Of a DNA stretch of 64,000 nt, positions 25,247-33,103 are shown piece by piece. Made by a program: the position numbers and the translations under genes. Source of the DNA: an uncultured Acetatifactor sp. (GTDB lineage Bacteria; Bacillota; Clostridia; Lachnospirales; Lachnospiraceae); NCBI GenBank assembly GCA_910588225.1, contig CAJUQT010000014.1:1-64000 (forward strand), given 5' to 3'. The notes below the pieces were generated by a model. The model was given only the letters and a program-made list of their open reading frames with translations, did no database searches and was not told the origin of the DNA. Positions within the stretch are counted from its first letter, which is position 1; each line of letters begins with the position of its first letter.

Positions 25247-26233
25247 TCAGGGTTTCCGGGCAGTAATGCTGACCCACTCCCCCTGGTATGTAACTTCCAG
25301 AACATCCAGTCCTGCGGCCCTCACCGCCTCCGCCACTGTCTGCTCCTTATCGTCAATAATGCCGGAAGTAATATAAATCCCGCCTGACTTCAGCTGATTT
25401 ACAATCACAGGGGTCAGCGGTACCAGAACCTCGGCCAGAATATTTGCCGCCACAATATCATAGCACTCGTACCCTGCTCTGTCCTGAATCTCCCTGTCCG
25501 TAATGATATTCCCGATGAGCAGTTCAAATTGTTCCGGCATAATCCCATTGGCTTCGCAGTTCTGAGCAACTGCTTCCACCGCACAGGGATCCAGATCTGT
25601 CCCCACGGCATGTCCGGCGCCGAACATCAGCGCCAGAATCGCCAGAATCCCGCTGCCCGTCCCCACATCCAGCAGTATAGTCTCCGGAGTCACATGCTTC
25701 CTCAGCTGCCGGATACACAGCTGTGTGGTTTCATGCATTCCCGTGCCGAAAGCGGTGCCCGGGTCAATGTGCAGCACCAGTCGGTCCTCGTCTTCCTTCT
25801 TCTGTTCCTCCCAGGAAGGAATCACCAGAATATCGTCTATATAAAACTGATGAAAATACTGTTTCCAGTTATTAATCCAGTCAATGTCCTCTGTCTCGTC
25901 CACGGTGACAGAGCCTTCTCCTATATCACAGAACTGCCGCAATTCTTCCAGCTCCTGCTTCACTCGCTCCAAAATCGTCTGCGCGTCCGTCCTCTCCCCC
26001 TGGATTTCCAGGCTCCCGTCCTCTTTTTCCTCCACAAAAAAGCTCAGATACGCAATGCCGTCGTCCTCCGGCCCTTCCGGCAGAATATCCACGAACATCT
26101 GCTCCTTTTCCAGCGCGGTCAGAGGAATCTTATCCTCTATCTGTGCTCCTTCCAGCCCAATATCATACAAAGTACTGATTACAATATCCTCCGCTTCAGT
26201 CACTGTCTTTACCCTGAATTTTGTCCATTTCAT
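25247..26233 (-). CDS. prmA: Ribosomal protein L11 methyltransferase PrmA
   Basis: This 328-residue enzyme trimethylates ribosomal protein L11. MKWTKFRVKT starts the N-terminal substrate-binding part, IDPGTAFGTGMHETT and LLDVGTGSGILAI form the SAM site, and AANILAEVL is the NPPF-like catalytic block of PrmA. GGGAGG precedes the ATG. It shares reading frame with the O-antigen-ligase-like gene upstream, across a purine-rich gap. Confidence 0.95.
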   Translation of the reverse strand: MKWTKFRVKTVTEAEDIVISTLYDIGLEGAQIEDKIPLTALEKEQMFVDILPEGPEDDGIAYLSFFVEEKEDGSLEIQGERTDAQTILERVKQELEELRQFCDIGEGSVTVDETEDIDWINNWKQYFHQFYIDDILVIPSWEEQKKEDEDRLVLHIDPGTAFGTGMHETTQLCIRQLRKHVTPETILLDVGTGSGILAILALMFGAGHAVGTDLDPCAVEAVAQNCEANGIMPEQFELLIGNIITDREIQDRAGYECYDIVAANILAEVLVPLTPVIVNQLKSGGIYITSGIIDDKEQTVAEAVRAAGLDVLEVTYQGEWVSITARKP

Positions 26234-26377
26234 CTCGCTATGCCTCCCGTCATTTCCTATTTCCTTTTCTGTTCTCTCTGCTTTCTCTCCCGCTCTCGCT
26301 GCTTTCCTTTCTGCCTTGTCATTCTGTTCCTTCTGTTCTTTTTCTTCCTTCTATTCCTTCTGTTTCTCCAATTCCTT
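26234..26377 (-). repeat. Purine-rich low-complexity region between the ligase-like gene and prmA
   Basis: On the minus strand this gap is built of imperfect AGAAGGAA units. Read in the frame shared by both flanking genes it gives a Lys/Glu-rich chain (such as KELEKQKE and KEEKEQKEQNDKAER) interrupted only by TAG codons, one ending the ligase-like gene and one eight codons later. It is probably the worn end of a longer charged tail. Confidence 0.5.
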
Positions 26378-28360
26378 CTATTCTTCCGGTTCCTTCCCTT
26401 CCTCTGTCATCTCTTCCAGTCGTTCCGACACTTCTCCTGTCTCCGCCCGGTACTTCCATTCTGCCTCCGCCTTATACCTCTCCCGCCGACGTCTCATCCC
26501 CTCGCATATTCCAAATGTAAGGAACAGCAGCGGTGTATTTAATACCTGCTGAAAGCTGACCAGCGAATGTGCCCCGTACATTGCCGCCGCCAACAGCCCC
26601 AGCCAGTCCTCCGGACGGCCGTCTCCCCGCCTGATATTCCCTGTGCAGACCCACAGCATAGTCAGGAAAATGGCCAGATAGCTCACTGTTCCCAGCATTC
26701 CCACATTACAGAGCTGATTCAAATACTCATTGTGCGCACTGGTAAAAACTGCCCCCTCCCAGTGCTCTCCTTCCCAGACATCCGTTCCCACGGCCAGCCT
26801 GTTAAAAACCGCCTCCGCATAGCAGTCAGGCCCCGCGCCAATCAGCTTCTCTTTCAGTCCTGCTCCTTCCACATTCTCCAGGGCGATTCGCCACAAAAGA
26901 CCTCTCCCGCTGCCGAAACCGTCGTCCACATAATGCACTGCTGCCCGGAACAGCAAAAAGAGCCCGATCAACACTCCGCCTGTCAGCAATATAATAATAA
27001 CCCCGTTTCCCTTTTTATCCTCCTTTGACAGAAAAAGTTCCGTCCTGCCGCTTTCTCCCCAATGAGACTGCCACCAGCCGGAAACCTTTTTTCCGGCCAG
27101 AAGCAAAAAAAGCCCCAGGAAAAAAATTCCTCCGATTATCCAAATATACCCTTCCACGCTCTCCAGAATATTTCCATCCCGCACCACCGCCGCTTTCTTT
27201 CCCCGCAGCTTCATCAGGAAATCCACCAACGGCAGACACAGGAAAAAACCGCTCAGAACAAGACACATCTTCCGCAGAACCTGTACGCTTCTCCAGCCTG
27301 CCAGCCCACAGACTGCGGTACAGACCGCCAGAATCAGCAGACCGCTCTGGCTCCCCTGAATTCCCAGCAAGACATAAGCCATTACCATCGCCACATACAA
27401 TACTGTCTGCAGCAGCTTATTCTCTTCCCGTAGGAAATGGGCCGTAATAAAAGCCAGTGCCACACTGTAATAACCACAGAGCCAGTTAATATTTCCCAGT
27501 GTGGACAGCATATGGCTATATACCCAGTCTCCGCTGTTCCATCCGCTCTGCAGCCCCAGCGGATCTATTCCCAATTTGTGAAGCAGCCCCAACACCGTCA
27601 CCAGAAAAAGCGCCGCCTCCGCCAAATACAGCGGCCACTTCGCCCCCTCATACTGTCTGGATACGAAAAAATAGATCCCCACGAACAAAACCTGAGAAAA
27701 CGCTCCCATGTACCAGCCTTCATATCCCGCCCATGCAAGATCCCCATAAGGGCTCCAGAGAGCAGATAGTATCACACATGCTCCGTAACATGCCACCGCA
27801 AAGTCAGTTCCGCTGAAACCTGTCCGACCTGCCTTTCTTTTCTGCCCGTCTGCAACGATTCCCACCCTTTTCATAATTGTGCAAATACGCGCAGGCATTC
27901 CTCCAATCAGCCATCCGCCCAGACACAGCAGCGACAGATTGCGGAACAGCATATATTTTGTATCGCCCAACTGCCAATAGCCCTTCCCCGTATATAAAGG
28001 AAGGGCAGCCAGCAGCGCGACAATCAGCATATTGCAAAGTACTTCTAAAAATTCATTTCTGTATTTCTTCATACCTATAGTTTCTTTCTGTATTCCACTG
28101 CCGGTCTGAACTGTTACATTTGGTGTACAGAGAAAAGTCTGCTGTAGCTTATCCATATTTTCCCGGGCCCATTCATTGTGGTCACGAATGATGCAGATTG
28201 TAGAATATATCCCATATCCCGCATGAACTATTTCATCCGACAGCACCGTTCCGTCGCTGTCCTGGATTACGTCAGCTCCCCACTTCCGTGCCACTTTCAA
28301 AGTAAGCTCTTCATATCCGAATTCCCCGGGAAGGGTGAATCCGCCGCTTTGTTTTGCCAT
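26378..28360 (-). CDS. O-antigen ligase-like membrane protein, fused in frame to a GH112 N-terminal stub
   Basis: Residues 1 to ~82 (GGFTLPGEFGYEELTLKVARK-type start, WGADVIQDSDGT, IRDHNEWA, DKLQQTF) match the N-terminus of GH112 phosphorylases. From about residue 97 (MKKYRNEFLEVL) it is a polytopic protein of ~564 residues with about 10-12 membrane segments and the large outer loop of the O-antigen ligase/Wzy family (LWRIALENV, SAHNEYLNQLCNVGMLG). The only good ribosome binding site, GGAGGAAAG, lies before the stub's ATG at 28360. The ATG at 28072 has a weak AGG. The ligase-like part may therefore be made as a fusion or start internally. The polymer it acts on is unknown. Confidence 0.7.
   Translation of the reverse strand: MAKQSGGFTLPGEFGYEELTLKVARKWGADVIQDSDGTVLSDEIVHAGYGIYSTICIIRDHNEWARENMDKLQQTFLCTPNVTVQTGSGIQKETIGMKKYRNEFLEVLCNMLIVALLAALPLYTGKGYWQLGDTKYMLFRNLSLLCLGGWLIGGMPARICTIMKRVGIVADGQKRKAGRTGFSGTDFAVACYGACVILSALWSPYGDLAWAGYEGWYMGAFSQVLFVGIYFFVSRQYEGAKWPLYLAEAALFLVTVLGLLHKLGIDPLGLQSGWNSGDWVYSHMLSTLGNINWLCGYYSVALAFITAHFLREENKLLQTVLYVAMVMAYVLLGIQGSQSGLLILAVCTAVCGLAGWRSVQVLRKMCLVLSGFFLCLPLVDFLMKLRGKKAAVVRDGNILESVEGYIWIIGGIFFLGLFLLLAGKKVSGWWQSHWGESGRTELFLSKEDKKGNGVIIILLTGGVLIGLFLLFRAAVHYVDDGFGSGRGLLWRIALENVEGAGLKEKLIGAGPDCYAEAVFNRLAVGTDVWEGEHWEGAVFTSAHNEYLNQLCNVGMLGTVSYLAIFLTMLWVCTGNIRRGDGRPEDWLGLLAAAMYGAHSLVSFQQVLNTPLLFLTFGICEGMRRRRERYKAEAEWKYRAETGEVSERLEEMTEEGKEPEE
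28114..28360 (-). pseudogene. 5' remnant of a GH112 galactosyl-hexosamine/rhamnose phosphorylase gene
   Basis: About 82 codons match the start of GH112 enzymes, which phosphorolyse beta-1,3-galactosyl-N-acetylhexosamine or beta-1,4-galactosyl-rhamnose. The full family length is about 720 residues; the catalytic barrel is missing. The remnant keeps a perfect ribosome binding site and reads straight into the ligase-like gene. With GH105 just upstream, the galactosyl-rhamnose version (pectin) is the likelier origin. That choice is inference. Confidence 0.7.
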
Positions 28361-28462
28361 TCTTTCCTCCAATCTTGTGCGATTTCCTCTTGCTTTGTCC
28401 TCCCTTGAAAACGTCCGTGGCAACAGTTCTGACAGAGAACCGAACTGTTACTGTCCGTCTGC

Positions 28463-28799
28463 TCAGAGCGCGCCGTCCTTCTCAATGCAATCGGAAACCA
28501 GCAGCCGGGTGAAAAATGCCAGCGCAAGTCCCTGCCCCCATCCCTGGATCCAGTCTCTGGAAATCCCTCTGTAGCCCTCCCTATCCCGCATAACTGCGGT
28601 GCCGCCGGACACATTCATCACCTTTCCGTCCTCGCTGACATTTGCCAGCAAGCCTCTGATAGATTTATTAATATACACTGATTCCGTAATAAGCCACTCC
28701 ACAGGGCCAGTCCCAGGTCAAATCCATATTCATGGTTTTCCTTACAATTTTATCTATCACTTTTTCAATTTCATTCCTGTCAAAATCCAGTTTCAGCAT
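28463..28799 (-). pseudogene. GH105 unsaturated rhamnogalacturonyl hydrolase with internal deletion
   Basis: From the ATG at 28799 the frame reads MLKLDFDRNEIEKVIDKIV, then MDLTWDWPCGVAYYGIS, the N-terminus of GH88/GH105 proteins, and stops near 28680. A second frame then gives the family's C-terminus: GLLANVSEDGKVMNVSGGTAV and WIQGWGQGLALAFFTRLL. About 250 residues of the (alpha/alpha)6 barrel, including the catalytic acids, are gone. It is a clear internal-deletion pseudogene. Confidence 0.72.
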
Positions 28800-28989
28800 A
28801 ATCGGTTCCCTTCCGCCGCTCCTGCGGCCCGTTTTTCATCTATATCTTTTCTTCTTCTCTTTATTATCACCGCGATGTTCTCTTCTCTCACGTATTTCAG
28901 CTTATCATATCCAGGCAGAATTGGCAATCAAAAGGCAACACAATCAATGCCTGGATTTTGAAATGCCACAGTCCCCCTTTATCTAATAA

Positions 28990-29016
28990 AGCTCCCCGGC
29001 AAAATGCCGGGGAGCT
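28990..29016 (-). terminator. Terminator after the solute-binding protein remnant
   Basis: AGCTCCCCGGC and GCCGGGGAGCT form a perfect 11-bp stem with a 5-base loop; on the minus strand TTTATT follows. It lies 75-100 bases past the stop codon of the decayed binding-protein gene and still looks active. Confidence 0.75.
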
Positions 29017-29088
29017 CTGCTATCTTCTTCCGCGCCCTGTAACCCCGTCAGCCCCGGACACTGTATCCTGTCCAGAATATTTCCCTGA

Positions 29089-29345
29089 TTACTGCTGCAT
29101 TGCGGAAGTCAGGCCATCCTTCATTGCCTGCAGTCTCTCTTCAGCGATTACCTGATAACCTGCTTCGGCATACTTCTGCGCCCACTCGTCATATTTTGCG
29201 TCGAATGAATCATGCAGACGTCTCCCAGAGACTGCCGCAAACAAATGCGGCTCTCAGCTGATGATGCCGAGAAGCGCTCTATTCTGGAATATTCAGGATG
29301 GATGTATCCGGAAAAGTAAAAAGCTGCTGCTCTGGTCCACATTTT
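29089..29345 (-). pseudogene. 3' remnant of an ABC sugar-binding protein gene
   Basis: The minus strand reads LHDSFDAKYDEWAQKYAEAG, then YQVIAEERLQAMKDGLTSAM and QQ before a TAA at 29089-29091. This is the typical C-terminus of family 1 sugar-binding lipoproteins. Going upstream, an in-frame TGA and loss of similarity appear by about 29260. At most ~85 of ~450 codons survive. It lies just downstream of the AraC domain of the LeuA fusion. Confidence 0.6.
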
Positions 29346-29367
29346 AATGGGGAATACATTCCAGCCT

Positions 29368-31371
29368 TTACTCCTCCTGCTTCCGGTACTGCATGGGAGT
29401 CATGCCGTAATTTTTCTTGAAAAGCCGGTTGAAATGTTCCACATTTTCATACCCCACTTCCACTGCCACCGTTTCTACTGTCATCTCTGTCTCCCGCAGC
29501 ATGGTGCGGGCCTTTTTCATGCGCTCCTTCTTCACAGCCTCCTGGAAAGTCATACCGGCCTTTTCTTTAATGTATTTGGAGAGATACGGTTTGGAGAGAT
29601 GAAACGCTTCGGCCAGTGTGTCCAGTGTCACCGTTTTATACTCATTTTTGATAAAACTGATGATCTCTACAATGCGTTCTTCTCTGCCCTCTGTTATGTG
29701 CTGCTCCACAGCAAGCTTATTGGCGGCGGAGGCCAGCGCGGCAATGGAAGCCTTAATGATGTCTTCATCCACACCCACACCCCAGTAGTGCTTTCCACCG
29801 CATAGCACGGCCACATAGGCCGCCGCCCGGGAGCTGGATCCCTTCGAGATGGCATGCTCTTCATACACAGCCAGCTGATAGCTGATGCCGAAGTAAGTCT
29901 TAATGGCATTGCTCACCGCGTCAAGCCGTCCGTTTCCGCCTGCTTTGATCACCCGTGTCTCACCGTTCTGCTCTATGGTCACTTCTGCCTGAATTCCTTT
30001 TTCCTGCCGAAAATGGCACTCGGGAATACGGAACACACTCCGGGGATTGATATAATTTTCCTCGAAAATCTCGTAGATTTCCGAAGGATGCAGCTCCTGA
30101 TGCCTTCTGTCCGACACACCCTTGATCAGATAGCCCACTTCTTCCTTCATAGCCGCCGGCAGGGAAAATCCGAACTGCTGCTTCAGCACAAAGGCCACGC
30201 CGCCCTTGCCGGACACACTGTTAATGCGAATCACATCGGATTCATACTCCCGTCCCACGTCTGCCGGGTCAATGGGCAGATACGGCACATCCCAGCGGTT
30301 CCCGCTCTTTCCATCCTTCAGCCAGGTCATGCCCTTACTGATGGCATCCTGATGAGAACCTGAGAAAGCGGTGAAAACCAGATCTCCCGCATAGGGTACC
30401 CTCTCATGTACCCTCATCCCTGTAAACCGTTCATACGCTTCTCTTATCTTCATAATATGTGAAAAGTCCAACCCGCTGTCTACACCGTGACACATCATAT
30501 TTATCGCCACTGTGACAATGTCCACATTACCCGTGCGCTCCCCGTTCCCAAACAAAGTACCCTCCACCCGGTCCGCACCTGCCAGAATGCCGAATTCCGC
30601 ATCACTGACGCCGCAGCCTCTGTCATTGTGCGGATGCACGCTGAGCACCACATTTTCACGATATTTCATATGCTTATGCATATACTCCACCTGGCAGGCA
30701 AACACATGGGGCATGGCAACCTGTACCGTGGTGGGCAGATTGATAATCGCCTTATGCTCCGAATCCGGCTGCCATACATCCAGCACCGCATTACAGACCT
30801 CCAGGGCATATTCCGGCTCTGTCTGAGAGAAACTCTCCGGACTGTACTCAAAGGTGAAATTTCCTTCTGTCTCCTCTGCCATCTCCTTCAGAAGCTTTGC
30901 ACCGTCCACTGCCAGCTGCCGAATGGCTTCCTTATCCTTCTTAAATACCTGCTCTCTCTGTTCCACAGAAGTAGAATTGTAGAGATGAACCACCGCGTGC
31001 GGAGCTCCCTTTACCGCCTCGAAAGTCTTCCGGATAATGTGCTCCCTGGCCTGGGTCAGCACCTGAATGGTCACGTCGTCGGGAATCATATTGCGCTCAA
31101 TCAGTGCGCGTATGAAATTATATTCCGTATCGGAGGAAGCCGGAAAACCCACCTCGATTTCCTTGAATCCAATATCCACCAGCATTTCAAAAAAAGCCAG
31201 CTTATCCTCCAGCGGCATGGGGTCAATCAAAGCCTGATTGCCGTCCCGCAAGTCCACACTGCACCAGATCGGCGCTTTCTCTATGGAATCCTTTTTCACC
31301 CAATCATAAGTTACCTCCGGAGGCATATGATATGTCTTGCCGTATTTTCTGCTGATTGTTGATTCTTTCAT
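29368..31371 (-). CDS. leuA: 2-isopropylmalate synthase with C-terminal AraC-type DNA-binding domain
   Basis: The first ~555 of 667 residues form a complete type-2 LeuA, which condenses 2-ketoisovalerate and acetyl-CoA in the first step of leucine synthesis. DLRDGNQ (40-46) and SVHPHNDRG (244-252) carry the catalytic Arg/Asp and metal His pair. A leucine-binding regulatory domain follows (about 455-555, SKGSSSRAAAYVAVL). Residues 565-667 are an AraC/XylS double helix-turn-helix (LAEAFHLSKPYLSKYIKEKA, VAVEVGYENVEHFNRLFKK, MTPMQYRK). The frame is unbroken. GGAGAGG precedes the ATG, and a palindrome covers the predicted promoter. No other leu or ilv gene is nearby. The enzyme call is secure; a regulatory role is inference. 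Confidence 0.9.
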   Translation of the reverse strand: MKESTISRKYGKTYHMPPEVTYDWVKKDSIEKAPIWCSVDLRDGNQALIDPMPLEDKLAFFEMLVDIGFKEIEVGFPASSDTEYNFIRALIERNMIPDDVTIQVLTQAREHIIRKTFEAVKGAPHAVVHLYNSTSVEQREQVFKKDKEAIRQLAVDGAKLLKEMAEETEGNFTFEYSPESFSQTEPEYALEVCNAVLDVWQPDSEHKAIINLPTTVQVAMPHVFACQVEYMHKHMKYRENVVLSVHPHNDRGCGVSDAEFGILAGADRVEGTLFGNGERTGNVDIVTVAINMMCHGVDSGLDFSHIMKIREAYERFTGMRVHERVPYAGDLVFTAFSGSHQDAISKGMTWLKDGKSGNRWDVPYLPIDPADVGREYESDVIRINSVSGKGGVAFVLKQQFGFSLPAAMKEEVGYLIKGVSDRRHQELHPSEIYEIFEENYINPRSVFRIPECHFRQEKGIQAEVTIEQNGETRVIKAGGNGRLDAVSNAIKTYFGISYQLAVYEEHAISKGSSSRAAAYVAVLCGGKHYWGVGVDEDIIKASIAALASAANKLAVEQHITEGREERIVEIISFIKNEYKTVTLDTLAEAFHLSKPYLSKYIKEKAGMTFQEAVKKERMKKARTMLRETEMTVETVAVEVGYENVEHFNRLFKKNYGMTPMQYRKQEE

Positions 31372-31392
31372 AAAACTGTCTTCCTCTCCTAT

Positions 31393-31433
31393 AAAATCTG
31401 TGCTACTGATTTAGAAATAGTAACACAGATTTT
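31393..31433. promoter_or_regulatory. Palindrome across the leuA promoter (candidate operator)
   Basis: AAAATCTGTGCTACT (31393-31407) and AGTAACACAGATTTT (31419-31433) are inverted repeats of 15 bases with one mismatch and an 11-base centre. On the minus strand the centre and one arm cover the -10 box and part of the spacer; the other arm lies at the start of the transcript. It could be an operator or a 5' hairpin. Confidence 0.6.
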
Positions 31434-31445
31434 AATATTGTGCAA
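31417..31445 (-). promoter_or_regulatory. Predicted promoter of the leuA-araC fusion gene
   Basis: On the minus strand TTGCAC (31440-31445) and TACTAT (31417-31422) are exactly 17 bases apart, about 45 bases upstream of the ATG. No T-box features (AGGGTGGNACCGCG) were found in the leader. The rest of the gap to 31626 is AT-rich with nothing recognised. Confidence 0.65.
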
Positions 31446-31626
31446 GAATATTTTTAATGTATATTATTGATTAATTTTACTTAACTTTTTCTCGTTTTCT
31501 CCGCAATCCTTCAATTTACTCCTTATTTATCCCCTGTTTTCCCGTCTTTTTATAACTACTTTTTCTGTTGTATTTTAATTATATATAAAACTGAAATTAA
31601 CCCCTCCCAACTTGCCTTTCAGAGCT

Positions 31627-33054
31627 TTACCTGCTTCTTTCTATTACACACTCATGCTTCTTCGCCTTTTTATCATAACAGATTCCTGCTAAAATCACTT
31701 CTCCGGCGTATTCCTTCAACATACCTTCATATCTCTTTTCTTTAATTTGTCTGACAGCGCCGTCAGCTGCTTGATCCCACTTCAATTCCACAACTATGGG
31801 CGGTTTGTTCTTCCCCTTTCTCGGCAGAAATGCAATATCTGCAAATTCTTTTCCGGCAGGTAATTCTCTCATCAGGATATAATCTTTTCTGGCACTGTAA
31901 TATGCCAATGTTATCACACAACTCAACGCATTTTCATTATTATATTCAAGCACCGAAACGTTTTTCATATGAATTCTGTCGATATTCTCAGCGACAAACG
32001 ATTCGTCTCCTTGAATTGTAGCATCCAATAATTTCTCCGATTCATTCAGCGCCGATGCAATTTCTTCCCATCCTCCATCCTCCACTGAATTTTTAAATTC
32101 GTCAATAAGCTCCTGATTTGGTATATACACTTCACTTTTCTCTAAATCAAAAGCCAGATAGCCCAGATGTACCAGCAGTGTCAACACGTCATCCCTGCTC
32201 CGGAAAGAAGTCATATCATTTTGGAATTTTCTTGTATTTATCCTGCATCGTTCTCCTCCAAGCATCAAAATGATAGCATCCTTCATACCGTCAAAATTCA
32301 TATTAATATAAAATTTCAACGATTCATATGTTTCCGTCTGGACCCAATAGCTGCTGAAGCATTTTCTCGTGACAGCATCTAAAACCGATTTGGGGCTATA
32401 CACATGAATGCCCTTTCCCAGCAAATAACCGTCGTACCAATAACGCATTTCGAAGGATTCCCGTCATATAAGCTGCTTCAATCATATTATCTGTCTGGTT
32501 GCTTTTGAACAGTCCTCTAAGCAGCCGGATATACTCTTCCTGCAAATCAGTGTCAGTCCTTGCCTCACGAAACAAAGCATCCCATTCATCTATTATGACA
32601 ATGAACTTCGTCCCGTACCCAAACCTATTCTTGCCAGCTCCACAGTCAGCGAACCTGTATTCGGCCTGTCGGCAGAATATGTCTCCCTCAGTTCTTCAAT
32701 TACCTCTTCCTGTAGATTTAACACAGCCTCCCTGATATTTTTTGAATTGGAAATAAACCAGGTAATATCCAGGTATAAAACGTCATACTGATTTAAATAT
32801 TTTTCAAAGGAAGGATCCTCCGCAATCTCCAGATTCAAAAACAAGTCTCTGGATTTACAGCTTCTGTCCTAATATGCACACAGCATCTTGGCTGCAAATG
32901 ATTTTCCAAATCTTCTGGGACGGCTGACACAAGTCAGTTTTGCAGAGGTTCCCAAAGTACTATTGATATATGCAATCAGACCCGTTTTATCCACGTAAGA
33001 ACCCTTTATCATGGAGCGGAATCCTGCATTTCCAGGATTTAAATACATCCCCAT
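31627..33054 (-). pseudogene. Broken AAA-ATPase-like/DUF1703 (PD-(D/E)XK) gene
   Basis: Three pieces on the minus strand line up with one ~520-residue protein of the AAA_ATPase-like/DUF1703 family. The N-terminus (33054 down) has the start FRSMIKGSYVDKTGLIAYIN and the P-loop-like SRPRRFGKS, then a TAG at 32869-32871 in the same frame. The middle piece ends after a frameshift near 32620-32635, beyond which FIVIIDEWDALF (Walker B) reads in another frame. Near 32450-32470 a deletion joins MTGILR to MRYWYDGYLLGKG. The C-terminal nuclease-like part (IVVELKWDQAADGA, 31627-32448) is intact for 273 codons. Confidence 0.75.
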
Positions 33055-33103
33055 ACTTCTTCCTTTCCGGATTTTCTATCCTTTACAAACCGTCCCCGTC
33101 TTC

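Noticed and set aside
31372..31626. T-box or leucine leader-peptide control of leuA
   Set aside because: No AGGGTGGNACCGCG-like block, no specifier stem and no Leu-rich short frame was found; the gap before the pseudogene is too short and the promoter lies only ~45 bases from the start codon.
26234..32871. Amber (TAG) recoding, for example pyrrolysine
   Set aside because: Two regions show in-frame TAG codons, but both sit in decayed or low-complexity sequence with other damage nearby; no pyrrolysine gene was seen.
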